Assembly: GCA_007129225.1 (NCBI GenBank)
Contig: SKVX01000099.1
Span: forward strand, 1-19,562
Source of the DNA: Halomonas sp.
GTDB taxonomy: Bacteria > Pseudomonadota > Gammaproteobacteria > Pseudomonadales > Halomonadaceae
Direction of reading: 5' to 3'
DNA: 19,562 nt
Shown here: piece by piece, positions 7,280-15,119 of the stretch
Layout of the letters: each line of letters starts with the position of its first letter
Numbering within the stretch: position 1 is the stretch's first letter
Notes under the pieces: generated by a model
What the model was told of the DNA's origin: nothing
The model's database searches: none
The model's input: the letters and a program-made list of their open reading frames with translations, nothing else
Translations under genes and position numbers: made by a program

Positions 7280-8851
7280 TCAGGATTTCTGGAACATGGC
7301 CAGCATCCGGCGTGTCACCAGGAAGCCACCCACGATGTTGATGGTCGCGATCAGAACCGAGATCGCCGCAAGAAATACCACCACCCAGTTCCCCGAGCCG
7401 ATCTGCAGTACCGCCCCGAGAATGATGATCCCGGAAATGGCATTGGTTACCGCCATCAGCGGCGTATGCAGCGAATGACTGACGTTCCAGATCACCTGGA
7501 AGCCGACGAAGCAGGCCAGCACGAAAACGATGAAATGTTGCATGAAGGAGACCGGTGCCACCTGGCCCAGCACCAGCATCAGGGCGCCCCCGACACCCAG
7601 TAGCGTCAGTTGACGCTTGGTCTGGGCCTTGAAGGTGGCAAGCTCCGCGGCCTTTTTCTCCTCCGGTGTCGGCGCCTTCTCCTTGGGCTTCGGCTTGGCG
7701 GCGGCTATCGCCTTGACCTTGGGCGGCGGCGGCGGGAAGGTGACCTCGCCGGCATGAGTAACCGTCGCGCCGCGGATCACATCGTCTTCCATGTCGTGGA
7801 CGATGGCGCCATCCTTCCCCGGCGTCAGGTCGGTGAGCATGTGCCGGATGTTGGTCGAGTAGAGCAGCGAGGATTGGGTCGCCATGCGCGAAGGGAAGTC
7901 GGTATAGCCGACGATGGTCACGCCGTTGTCGCTGACCACCTTCTCGTTCGGCTTGGTCAGGTCGCAGTTGCCGCCCTTCTCGGCGGCCAGGTCGACGATC
8001 ACCGAACCCGGCTTCATGGCCTTGACCATATCCTCCAGCCACAGCTTGGGCGCCGGCTTGCCGGGAATCAGCGCCGTGGTGATGACGATATCCACGTCGG
8101 GCGCCTGCTCGCGGAACAGCGCCAGTTGCTTCTCACGGAACTCGGGGCTCGAGGGCGCCGCATAGCCACCGGTGCCGGAACCGTCCTGGGAATCCTCGAA
8201 GTCGAGGAAGAGGAACTCGGCACCCATGGACTCGATCTGCTCGGCGACCTCGGGGCGCACGTCGAAGGAGCGCACCACCGCACCGAGGCTCGTCGCGGTA
8301 CCGATGGCGGCAAGACCCGCCACACCGGCACCGATGACCAGCACCTTGGCCGGCGGCACCTTGCCGGCGGCGGTCACCTGGCCGGTGAAGAAGCGGCCGA
8401 AATTGTTACCTGCCTCGATCACCGCCCGATAACCGGCAATGTTGGCCATCGACGACAGCGCATCCATCTTCTGTGCCCGGGAGATTCGCGGCACCATGTC
8501 CATGGCGACCACGGTGGCGCCCCTGGCCCGGCAGCGCTCCAGCAGCGTCTCGTTCTGGGCCGGCCAGAAGAAGCTGATCAGCGTCTGGCCGTCCCGCAGC
8601 GAGTCTGCCTCTGCGTCGCTGGGCTCACGCACCTTGATGACTATCTCGGCCTCGTGCCAGAGCGCCTCGGCACTCTCCACCACGGTGACGCCGGCCGCGC
8701 GGTAGGCATCGTCGTCGAAGCCGGCAGCGCTACCGGCCCCGGATTCGATCAGGCATTCGTGTCCAAGCTTATGGATGAGCTGCGCACTGTCAGGGGTCAG
8801 CGCAACGCGTGCCTCCCCCTGGGCGAGCTCCTTGGGTGCACCAATCTTCAC
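7280..8851 (-). CDS. pntA: Proton-translocating NAD(P) transhydrogenase subunit alpha (fused alpha1-alpha2)
   Basis: A 523-residue subunit that binds NAD(H) and supplies part of the membrane domain. Residues 1-370 are the alanine-dehydrogenase-like domain I, with GAGVAG (174-179) in the nucleotide fold and the TDFPSRMATQSSLLYSTNI segment. A linker of Pro runs and Lys/Ala/Glu (about 373-402) leads to four predicted membrane helices (about 413-512). As in E. coli this is one polypeptide, whereas many alphaproteobacteria split it into two. The start is GTG at 8851; AAGGGAG at 8859-8865, 7 nt upstream, supports it. There is no in-frame stop or frameshift between the domains. Confidence 0.95.
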   Translation of the reverse strand: MKIGAPKELAQGEARVALTPDSAQLIHKLGHECLIESGAGSAAGFDDDAYRAAGVTVVESAEALWHEAEIVIKVREPSDAEADSLRDGQTLISFFWPAQNETLLERCRARGATVVAMDMVPRISRAQKMDALSSMANIAGYRAVIEAGNNFGRFFTGQVTAAGKVPPAKVLVIGAGVAGLAAIGTATSLGAVVRSFDVRPEVAEQIESMGAEFLFLDFEDSQDGSGTGGYAAPSSPEFREKQLALFREQAPDVDIVITTALIPGKPAPKLWLEDMVKAMKPGSVIVDLAAEKGGNCDLTKPNEKVVSDNGVTIVGYTDFPSRMATQSSLLYSTNIRHMLTDLTPGKDGAIVHDMEDDVIRGATVTHAGEVTFPPPPPKVKAIAAAKPKPKEKAPTPEEKKAAELATFKAQTKRQLTLLGVGGALMLVLGQVAPVSFMQHFIVFVLACFVGFQVIWNVSHSLHTPLMAVTNAISGIIILGAVLQIGSGNWVVVFLAAISVLIATINIVGGFLVTRRMLAMFQKS

Positions 8852-8858
8852 GTTGGAT

Positions 8859-8865
8859 CTCCCTT
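8859..8865 (-). promoter_or_regulatory. Ribosome binding site for the GTG start of pntA
   Basis: AAGGGAG on the minus strand lies 7 nt before the GTG at 8851. It justifies the non-ATG start, which also gives the canonical N-terminus (KIGAPKE). Confidence 0.7.
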
Positions 8866-9006
8866 ATATGTTATCGAGGTTTCGGATAGGTCAAACCCAC
8901 TATTCATACCTGACCATGACGCAATGCACAACAGCAGCGCGCCTGGTCGATGGCAACCAAAGGTAGCACTATCCGGCTGAAATAACGGAAAAAAGGAGGG
9001 GTGACG

Positions 9007-9016
9007 TTGACGTCAA
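9007..9016. promoter_or_regulatory. Perfect 10-bp palindrome TTGACGTCAA upstream of pntAB
   Basis: This symmetrical site lies in the 257-bp region between the htpG terminator and pntA, about 160 bp before the pntA start. One half also resembles a -35 box (TTGACG) on either strand. No matching -10 box at standard spacing was convincing, so it could be an operator, part of a promoter or chance. The rest of this intergenic stretch (8866-9046) shows no coding potential that I can support. Confidence 0.2.
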
Positions 9017-9046
9017 GGGTGATTTGAGGCGTAAGAGAGACGGCTG

Positions 9047-9072
9047 CACAGGCCGCCCGAAGGCGGCCTGTG
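9047..9072 (-). terminator. Hairpin terminator of htpG
   Basis: A perfect 11-bp stem (9047-9057 with 9062-9072) reads on the minus strand as a C-UUCG-G tetraloop, the unusually stable loop type common in bacterial terminators. It lies 37 bp after the htpG stop. The downstream minus-strand sequence is pyrimidine-rich (CTCTCTT) but has no clean T run. The loop orientation supports the minus strand. Confidence 0.65.
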
Positions 9073-9108
9073 GCATGGTGTTGCAATGGGATAATGCCCC
9101 TGGACGGA

Positions 9109-11013
9109 TCAGGTCGTCAGCAGCGCATTGAGCCGCTTGACGTAGGCCGCCGGGTCGTCGAGATGCCCACCCTCGGCAATGATCGCCTGATCCAGCAGGA
9201 TACGCGCCAGATCGGCGAAACGATCACCCTCTGCCGCTTCGAGCCGATCGACCAGCACATGTTCCGGGTTGAGCTCGAGGATCGGCTTGACCTCCGGCAC
9301 CTTCTGACCGGCGGCTTCCATGATGCGGCGCATCTGAAAGCCCATCTCGTGCTCCGGCAGCACCACACAGGCCGGTGAATCGATCAGGCGATGGGTCACC
9401 TTGACCTCCTGGACCTCATCGCCCAGCGCCTCCTTGACCCGCTTGACCAGGTCCTCCTTGGCCTTGGCGGTCTCCTCCTGGGCCTTCTTCTCCTCTTCGC
9501 CCTCGATCTCACCGAGGTCCAGCTCGCCCTTGGCCACGTCGACCAGGGTCTTGCCTTCGAATTCGGTGAGGTGGCTCATCAGCCACTCATCGATGCGATC
9601 GGAGAGCAGTAGCACCTCGATACCCTTCTTGCGGAAGATCTCCAGGTGAGGGCTCGACTTGGCCGCATTGAAGCTGTCGGCCACGATGTAGTAGATCTTG
9701 GCCTGCCCCTCCTTCATGCGCTCGACGTAGTCGGCCAGCGACTGGTCCTGGGTGGCACTATCGGTGTGGGTTGACGAGAAGCGCAGCAGCCCGGCGATCT
9801 TCTCGCGATTGGCGTAGTCTTCCGCCGGCCCCTCCTTGAGCACGGCCCCGAAGGTGTTCCAGAAGGTCTGATAGGCCTCCTTGTCCTTGGCCAGTTTCTT
9901 GAGCATGTCCAGCGCCCGCTTGGTCAGCGCGCTCTTGATCTTCTCGACCTTGGGGTCCTGCTGCAGCAGCTCCCGGGAAACGTTGAGAGAGAGCTCGCGG
10001 GTATCGAGCACACCCTTGATGAAACGCAGGTAGAGCGGCAGGAACTGCTCTGCGTCATCCATGATGAAGACGCGCTGCACGTATAGCTTCACGCCACGGG
10101 CGCCATCCCGCTCGTAGAGGTCGAAGGGCGCACGCCCCGGCACGTAGAGCAGGCTGGTATATTCGAGCTTGCCCTCGACCTTGTTGTGGCTCCAGGCCAG
10201 CGGATCGCTGAAGTCATGGGCCACGTGCTTGTAGAACGCCTTGTACTCGTCGTCGGAGATCTCGCTCTTGGGGCGGGACCAGAGCGCGGTGGCCTCGTTG
10301 ACGGTCTCCCAGGTGGTGACCTCACTACCCTCGATCTCCTTGCCGTCGTCGTCCTTGGCGGTCTCGACCCTGGGCATGCGTACCGGCACCTCGATATGGT
10401 CGGAGTACTTGCGCACCAAGCTCTTGAGACGGAAGTCGTCGGCAAATTCCTTGGCATCCGACTTGAGGTGCAGCACGATCTCGGTGCCATGCCGCTCGTT
10501 CTCGACATCGGCGACGGTAAACTCCCCTTCGCCCCTGGATCGCCACTCGACACCCTCGGACTTGTCCGAGCCGGCCTTGCGAGTACGCACCGTTACCTCA
10601 TCGGCGACGATGAAGCTGGAGTAGAAGCCCACCCCGAACTGGCCGATCAGCCTGGCGTCCTTCTGCTGCTCGCCGGAGAGCTGCTTGAGGAATTCGGCGG
10701 TGCCGCTACGCGCGATGGTGCCCAGGTTCTGTATCACCTCGTCACGGTTCATGCCGATGCCGTTGTCGCGCACCGTTACCGTGCCGGCCTCTTGATCGTG
10801 CTCGATCTCGATGCGCAGTTCACTGTCCCCCTCGTACAGGGCATCGTTATCCAGCGCCGCATAGCGCAGCTTGTCGCAGGCGTCGGCAGCGTTGGAGATC
10901 AGCTCGCGTAGAAATATCTCCCGGTTGGAATAGAGGGAGTGGATCATCAGGTGCAGCAGCTGCTTGACCTCGGTCTGGAAGCCGAGCGTTTCCTCGTGAG
11001 CGATAGTGGACAT
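9109..11013 (-). CDS. htpG: Molecular chaperone HtpG (bacterial Hsp90)
   Basis: ATP-dependent cytosolic chaperone of 634 residues, close to the E. coli length of 624. The GHKL ATPase domain is intact: RELISNAADA (36-45), DNGIGM (83-88), GTIARSGT (98-105) and GQFGVGFYSS (124-133). The middle domain carries the catalytic-loop segment containing SREL. The dimerisation domain follows a Glu/Lys-rich charged stretch near residues 505-535. The ATG at 11013 has GAGG about 9 nt upstream. A sigma-32 type promoter lies at 11085-11112, so the gene is probably heat-inducible and transcribed separately from the thioesterase genes upstream, and it ends at the hairpin 9047-9072. Confidence 0.97.
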   Translation of the reverse strand: MSTIAHEETLGFQTEVKQLLHLMIHSLYSNREIFLRELISNAADACDKLRYAALDNDALYEGDSELRIEIEHDQEAGTVTVRDNGIGMNRDEVIQNLGTIARSGTAEFLKQLSGEQQKDARLIGQFGVGFYSSFIVADEVTVRTRKAGSDKSEGVEWRSRGEGEFTVADVENERHGTEIVLHLKSDAKEFADDFRLKSLVRKYSDHIEVPVRMPRVETAKDDDGKEIEGSEVTTWETVNEATALWSRPKSEISDDEYKAFYKHVAHDFSDPLAWSHNKVEGKLEYTSLLYVPGRAPFDLYERDGARGVKLYVQRVFIMDDAEQFLPLYLRFIKGVLDTRELSLNVSRELLQQDPKVEKIKSALTKRALDMLKKLAKDKEAYQTFWNTFGAVLKEGPAEDYANREKIAGLLRFSSTHTDSATQDQSLADYVERMKEGQAKIYYIVADSFNAAKSSPHLEIFRKKGIEVLLLSDRIDEWLMSHLTEFEGKTLVDVAKGELDLGEIEGEEEKKAQEETAKAKEDLVKRVKEALGDEVQEVKVTHRLIDSPACVVLPEHEMGFQMRRIMEAAGQKVPEVKPILELNPEHVLVDRLEAAEGDRFADLARILLDQAIIAEGGHLDDPAAYVKRLNALLTT

Positions 11014-11044
11014 GGATCGGTTACCTCATGGCTTGAACCAGCGG

Positions 11045-11063
11045 CGACGCCGCCATGGCGTCG
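11045..11063 (-). other. Hairpin in the htpG leader
   Basis: A 7-bp GC-rich stem (11045-11051 with 11057-11063) and 5-nt loop fall within the predicted ~65-nt untranslated leader of htpG, about 30 nt before the start codon. It could be a temperature-sensitive structure or simply a stabilising stem; it does not cover the Shine-Dalgarno. Confidence 0.3.
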
Positions 11064-11084
11064 CACGTGTAGAACTGTTCTGCG

Positions 11085-11112
11085 ATATGGGGCCCGAGGG
11101 GGAAATTTCAAG
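11085..11112 (-). promoter_or_regulatory. Sigma-32 (RpoH) heat-shock promoter of htpG
   Basis: The minus strand reads CTTGAAA (11112-11106), a 13-nt spacer, then CCCCATAT (11092-11085). This matches the established RpoH consensus CTTGAAA-N11-14-CCCCATNT at every defined position. Transcription would start near 11078 and give a leader of about 65 nt. The -35 element overlaps the TGA stop codon of the thioesterase gene (11108-11110). Confidence 0.9.
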
Positions 11113-11578
11113 CGTCGGGGTCTTCCGGGACACCCAGGACGAAGTGCAGGCGCGCCGTGGCCACGGGCTCCGCCTCACGCTCCTGCCAGGCCGTGACCTG
11201 AACATTGGCCATGCGACGACCTTCCCGCAGCAGGCGACAGCGGGCGTGGGTGGCTATCACGCGGGCAGCGCGCAGATAGTCAATGGAGAAGTCGACGATG
11301 CGCGGCAACCGGGGGGTCCGCGCCGCGAGCATCAGATCGAGAGTGCCCGCCGTCTCCATGAAGGCGGCAACCACCCCGCCGTGAATGGCCGGCAGCAGGA
11401 TATTACCGACATTGTGCGCGTGGGGTTCGAGATGAAAGACCATGCCGTCACCCTCGGCGTCAGGTGATGCCGATACGCCTATGAAGCGGGTATAGGGCAC
11501 CCGTGCCAGCCAGGCGGCCACATCCCCCTCGGCCCGGGTCTTCTCCAGCCAGGCTGCATCGTGAAAGTCGTCAAGCAT
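11108..11578 (-). CDS. PaaI-family (hotdog-fold) thioesterase
   Basis: A 156-residue hotdog protein. The conserved core AIHGGVVAAFMETAGTL, with HGG followed by an acidic residue in the long helix, matches the PaaI/YbgC-like acyl-CoA thioesterases; the later strand VDFSIDYLRAA is also typical. I chose ATG 11578 because GGAG precedes it by 9 nt. Upstream in-frame ATGs (for example 11596) lack a good Shine-Dalgarno and would extend over the preceding gene. It overlaps that related thioesterase gene by 8 bp, implying coupled translation. The substrate is unknown, and its stop codon is embedded in the htpG promoter. Confidence 0.8.
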   Translation of the reverse strand: MLDDFHDAAWLEKTRAEGDVAAWLARVPYTRFIGVSASPDAEGDGMVFHLEPHAHNVGNILLPAIHGGVVAAFMETAGTLDLMLAARTPRLPRIVDFSIDYLRAARVIATHARCRLLREGRRMANVQVTAWQEREAEPVATARLHFVLGVPEDPDA

Positions 11579-12098
11579 GATCGTTCGCTCCGTCATTCGC
11601 TTCACCGAACAGCGCCTCACCAAACCCCGGCGGCGTATTGCGCGGCCCCAGGCGCATGAAGTTGCCGATGCCACGAGCAATCGGACGCTCTGAATCCTGC
11701 CAGAGCGTGCCTTCGGTGAAGACCACCGACTCGGTCACCGACAGCACACGGGCCCTGGCCATGATGGGCAGACCAGCCACCGCAGGCCGGTAATGATCGA
11801 CGCGGAGATCCAGCGTCGGGCAGACCTCCGGCGAGGATAACCCGCAGAGCACCGCCGAGCCGCACACGGTATCCAGCAGCATGGTTAGCACACCGCCATG
11901 TACCAGTCCCCGGGTGGTATCGCCAAGCAGCTCGTCCCGCCAGGGAAGCCGCATGGTCACTTCCGGAGGAACCACGCCGATCACCTCGAGCCCCAACTCC
12001 CGGGTATGCGGAATCACGTTGACGAACCGGGTCAGAGCGGTTCGCCAGGCCTCGGGGCCAGGACCGACGGCCTCGGCAGTTTGTTTATCTTGGCTCAC
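11571..12098 (-). CDS. PaaI-family (hotdog-fold) thioesterase
   Basis: A 175-residue hotdog thioesterase. Its core LVHGGVLTMLLDTVCGSA carries the HGG motif and the Asp in the central helix, and TLDLRVDHYRPA fits the family's strand pattern. The frame stays open to a TTG at 12125, but that has no Shine-Dalgarno. A GTG at 12098, preceded by a GGGGG run about 7 nt upstream, is preferred, giving an N-terminus MSQDKQTAEA; a GTG at 12104 is the other option. It shares a fold but only modest identity with the downstream thioesterase and may pair with it. It is divergent from slt. Confidence 0.78.
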   Translation of the reverse strand: MSQDKQTAEAVGPGPEAWRTALTRFVNVIPHTRELGLEVIGVVPPEVTMRLPWRDELLGDTTRGLVHGGVLTMLLDTVCGSAVLCGLSSPEVCPTLDLRVDHYRPAVAGLPIMARARVLSVTESVVFTEGTLWQDSERPIARGIGNFMRLGPRNTPPGFGEALFGEANDGANDHA

Positions 12099-12183
12099 AT
12101 CCACACCCCCGAAGCCACCCAACAAGCGTTTGATTGAAACTTTCTTAGCCTAGCCTTCGGGATGCGTCCGCACAAGCGGTCGG

Positions 12184-12215
12184 GCGTTAAACGCTACTAA
12201 CCATTACTCTGTAAA
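12184..12215 (-). promoter_or_regulatory. Candidate sigma-70 promoter for the thioesterase pair, with a dyad over the -10
   Basis: On the minus strand TTTACA (12215-12210) is followed by an 18-nt spacer and TTTAAC (12191-12186). The -10 box lies inside an inverted repeat GCGTT-A-AACGC (12184-12194). Matches are 5/6 and 4/6 with a slightly long spacer, so this is a tentative call. Confidence 0.3.
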
Positions 12216-12297
12216 ACGTCACCCAACCACTACTCAAATATGCTCCAATGGGCGACGATACAGAGGTTCCGACTTCAGCCTTCCGGAGGCCGACACC

Positions 12298-14250
12298 ATG
12301 CGCCATCGACACCCGGTTATCCGCGCCGCCGCCTGGCTCGCGGCGGCAGTCATCAGCCTGCCGCTCATTGCCCATGCCCAGCCTAGTGACAGCGCTCTGC
12401 GCGAGGCCCTGGAGGCGGCACGCAACCAGCAGTGGGACAAGATTGACGACAGCGCGATCGACGGCCATGTGCTCTCCGGCTACGTGGAGTACCACCGTCT
12501 GCGCCATCAATTGCCCCAGGCCGAGCCCAGCCAGGTACTGGCTTACATCGAGCGCCATCAGGACGCTCCCCTGGCCGAGTGGATGCGCGGCCAGGCCATC
12601 AGCCGCTACGGCAGTGCCGGCCGCTACGGTGCCGTCCTCGCCGTCGCCGATGGTGAACCCACGGGGGCCGAGCGGCAGTGCCACTACTACACGGCGCTGC
12701 TGGGCAGCAATCCGCAGGCTGCCGCAGAGGGAGGCCGGAAACTCTGGCACGTGGGCAGCTCACAGCCGTCGGCCTGCGATACCCTGTTCCGTCACCTGCG
12801 GGAAAAGGGGGAGATCAGCGAAGTCGATATCTGGGAGCGCAAGATGCTGGCCTGGCAGCAGGGCGAAAGCGGCCTTGCCGGCTACCTGGGTCGCCAGCTC
12901 GGCAGTCGCTGGCAGGCAGCCCGGGACGCCAAGGCCCGCCTGCGGGGAGACTATGCCGCCATAACGCAAGTGCCCAACTGTATCGGCCCCGAGTGTCGCG
13001 GCAGCGGTGCGCTGTTTGCCGCCGCCATGCACGGCTTCACCCGTGCCGATACCGAGGCCGCCATGGAGGCTTGGCGCAAGGTCGCCCCTCACCTGACCTT
13101 CGACGGCGAGCATCGCCACGCCATCGAAGAGGACCTGGCCTTCTACTCCCTGGTGCGCAACATCGACAACAACCGGGGCTGGGTGGACGATATACTGCCC
13201 CGCGTGGGCACCGCACGTGTGCTCGAGTTGCGTGTGCGCCATGCCCTGACCAGTCGGGATTGGGCCGATGCGCTGCGCTGGATCGAGGCAATGCCCGACG
13301 AGACCCGAGACAATAGCCGTTGGCAATACTGGAAGGCACGGGCCCACGAGCAGCTGGGCGACTTGGAGCGGGCCCAGGTCGCCTATGCTCGAGCCGCCGA
13401 TGGTCGAAACTTCTTCGCCTTCGCGGCATCGGACCGTCTCAATCGCCCCTATTCCCTGAACCTGGAACGCAATGGCTTCGACGAGGCGTATCGCCAGGAA
13501 GTCTCCCAGTGGCCGGCCGTGCAGCGTACGGAGGCCCTGCTGCGCATCGGCGAGGACGGCCTGGCCAACAGCGAATGGCTGAATGCGGTGGCCATCGGAA
13601 CGCCCCGGGAGGCACGGGCCCTCGCCGACTACGCCGCGCACCGCGGCTGGCATGCCCGCCTGGTACAGACCACCATCACCGGCCAGATGTGGGACGCGCT
13701 GGACTGGCGCTTCCCTGAAGCCTATCGAGAGCACTTTCTACGCTGGGGCAACAACACCGGCGTCGACCCCTACCTGCTAATGGGCATTGCGCGACGTGAA
13801 AGCGCCTACAACCCGACGGCGCTCTCCCCCGCCGGCGCCCGCGGGCTGATGCAGATCATGCCCGGCACCGCCACCCAGCTCAGCCGCCAGCTCAGCATCA
13901 GCGACCCCGGGCCTTATGGCGTGCTCGACCCGGAGCTCAATATTCGCCTGGGCAGTACCTATATTCGCGACATGACCAACCGCTATCGGGGCAATCGCCT
14001 GGCGGCGGCGGCGGCCTACAATGCCGGCCCCGGCAGGGTCGACCGCTGGCTGCGCGACTCGCCGGAGGAGTTCGATCTCTTCGTGGAGAGCATTCCCTTC
14101 CGCGAGACACGCGACTATGTCCAGGCGGTGCTCGCCTACCGGGTCATTTTCGAGAGCCTGGCCAACGGCGGCAGCACCGAAGGCGTCTCGATGCTGAGCC
14201 CGGCGGAAACCACGGTCCGTTACGACGGCTCGCTGCTGGCCCGCAACTGA
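12298..14250 (+). CDS. slt: Soluble lytic murein transglycosylase (Slt70-like)
   Basis: Periplasmic enzyme that cleaves peptidoglycan glycan strands to 1,6-anhydromuropeptides. The 650-residue product begins with a signal peptide (hydrophobic core about 10-22, likely cleavage after AHA at residue 27). Residues ~30-470 form the helical superhelical U/L-type domain typical of Slt70. The C-terminal catalytic domain (about 480-620) has RRESAYNP with catalytic Glu501, GLMQIMP (516-522) and AYNAGPGRV (573-581). The ATG has GGAGG 8 nt upstream. The length is close to the E. coli protein. It is divergent from the thioesterases and is followed by an intergenic inverted-repeat element. Confidence 0.93.
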   Translation: MRHRHPVIRAAAWLAAAVISLPLIAHAQPSDSALREALEAARNQQWDKIDDSAIDGHVLSGYVEYHRLRHQLPQAEPSQVLAYIERHQDAPLAEWMRGQAISRYGSAGRYGAVLAVADGEPTGAERQCHYYTALLGSNPQAAAEGGRKLWHVGSSQPSACDTLFRHLREKGEISEVDIWERKMLAWQQGESGLAGYLGRQLGSRWQAARDAKARLRGDYAAITQVPNCIGPECRGSGALFAAAMHGFTRADTEAAMEAWRKVAPHLTFDGEHRHAIEEDLAFYSLVRNIDNNRGWVDDILPRVGTARVLELRVRHALTSRDWADALRWIEAMPDETRDNSRWQYWKARAHEQLGDLERAQVAYARAADGRNFFAFAASDRLNRPYSLNLERNGFDEAYRQEVSQWPAVQRTEALLRIGEDGLANSEWLNAVAIGTPREARALADYAAHRGWHARLVQTTITGQMWDALDWRFPEAYREHFLRWGNNTGVDPYLLMGIARRESAYNPTALSPAGARGLMQIMPGTATQLSRQLSISDPGPYGVLDPELNIRLGSTYIRDMTNRYRGNRLAAAAAYNAGPGRVDRWLRDSPEEFDLFVESIPFRETRDYVQAVLAYRVIFESLANGGSTEGVSMLSPAETTVRYDGSLLARN

Positions 14251-14287
14251 GAATGGGAACCCAACTCAGCCGCAGCTATAGAGGTCG

Positions 14288-14451
14288 CCGGGGGCAAGCC
14301 GAAGAGGAGGTCCTACGCCAGGGGTGAGAAGCACTGCTTCGAACGGGCTGGCCATGGATGGCCAGCACCGGTCCTGCAAGCGGAGCGGGACGCGAGAGCG
14401 AAGCAGGCCGTCGGTAGCGTACAGGGATGTATTTCGCGGGCTTGCCCCCGG
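14288..14451. repeat. Non-coding element with 13-bp terminal inverted repeats
   Basis: The ends 14288-14300 (CCGGGGGCAAGCC) and 14439-14451 are perfect inverted repeats 164 bp apart. Inside lies a strong hairpin (14347-14366, 8-bp stem with TGGA loop) and a further 5-bp pair (14373-14377 with 14403-14407). It contains no plausible gene. It fills most of the 224-bp gap between the convergent slt and LysE-type genes. The layout resembles a small dispersed intergenic repeat (REP/BIME- or MITE-like). From memory, similar sequences occur between halomonad genes, but that cannot be verified here. No target-site duplication is obvious. It might also serve as a bidirectional transcription barrier. 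Confidence 0.55.
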
Positions 14452-14474
14452 ATCAGCCCTGAGGTCTGGCGACA

Positions 14475-15119
14475 CTAGGTCGGAGAGCGCTCCAGCGCCA
14501 GCTTGATCCCCAGCCCGACCAGCACCGCACCGGTGGCGCCATTCAAGACGCGGGCAAATAGGCGGCTTCCCAGCCAGCGCCCCGCACTGCCCACCGTCAT
14601 GACGATACCGATCTGCCACAGGTTGGCAATGATGAAATGCACCCCGGCCAACCACAGCGACTTGATCAGGGCCGGGTCGGTCGGGGCGATGAACTGGGGC
14701 AGAAAAGCCATGTAGAAGACGACGGTCTTGGGGTTGAGCACATTGGAGAGCAGCCCTTCCCGCAGAGGCCGCCATACCGGCCGTGCCTCACGCTCTCCCA
14801 GCACCCCAGCTACCGGCAGGCCCTGACCACGTCGCGCCGCCCGGAGGCTCGCGAGGCCCAGCCAGACCAGGTAGCCGGCACCCGCCAGCTTGAGAAGGCC
14901 GAAGGCCCATGCCGACTGGAGCAGGATCAGGGAAATGCCCAACGCCGACACGGTGGCATGTACGAACAGGCCAGAGCAGATCGCCACGCTGGTCAGCACC
15001 CCATCGCGCACACCTCCCCGGGCCGTGTTGCGGATCACCAGCAAGGTATCCACCCCGGGGCTGAGGGTCAGCAGGGTAATGGCAACCAGAAAAGGCCAGA
15101 ACTGAGCATCCCACAACAT
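14475..15119 (-). CDS. LysE/RhtB family amino-acid exporter
   Basis: A 214-residue inner-membrane protein with about six hydrophobic segments. The family signature near the N-terminus is TLSPGVDTLLVIRNTARGG (SPG-D at 20-24). A second hallmark is NPKTVVFYMAFLPQF in the middle, and the C-terminus has the G..LF...L.G pattern. RhtB/LysE proteins export amino acids such as threonine, homoserine or lysine; the substrate here is not known. The ATG at 15119 has GGGAG 10 nt upstream. A TAGAAT -10-like box (15171-15176) lies in the upstream region, but without a matching -35. Confidence 0.88.
   Translation of the reverse strand: MLWDAQFWPFLVAITLLTLSPGVDTLLVIRNTARGGVRDGVLTSVAICSGLFVHATVSALGISLILLQSAWAFGLLKLAGAGYLVWLGLASLRAARRGQGLPVAGVLGEREARPVWRPLREGLLSNVLNPKTVVFYMAFLPQFIAPTDPALIKSLWLAGVHFIIANLWQIGIVMTVGSAGRWLGSRLFARVLNGATGAVLVGLGIKLALERSPT

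Noticed and set aside
6148..7341. Long plus-strand frame of about 397 codons
   Set aside because: It is fully antisense to pntB, which has intact conserved motifs; the His/Gln/Gly-rich translation matches no known protein type.
8903..8931. TTGTGC-N17-TATGAA as a pntA promoter
   Set aside because: Only 3/6 and 4/6 matches to consensus; not distinguishable from chance in this sequence.
7610..8980. Long plus-strand frame of about 456 codons
   Set aside because: It is antisense to pntA, with composition expected of a shadow frame.
12760..13734. Minus-strand frame of about 324 codons
   Set aside because: It is antisense to slt; no motifs, and slt coding is secure from signal peptide to catalytic domain.
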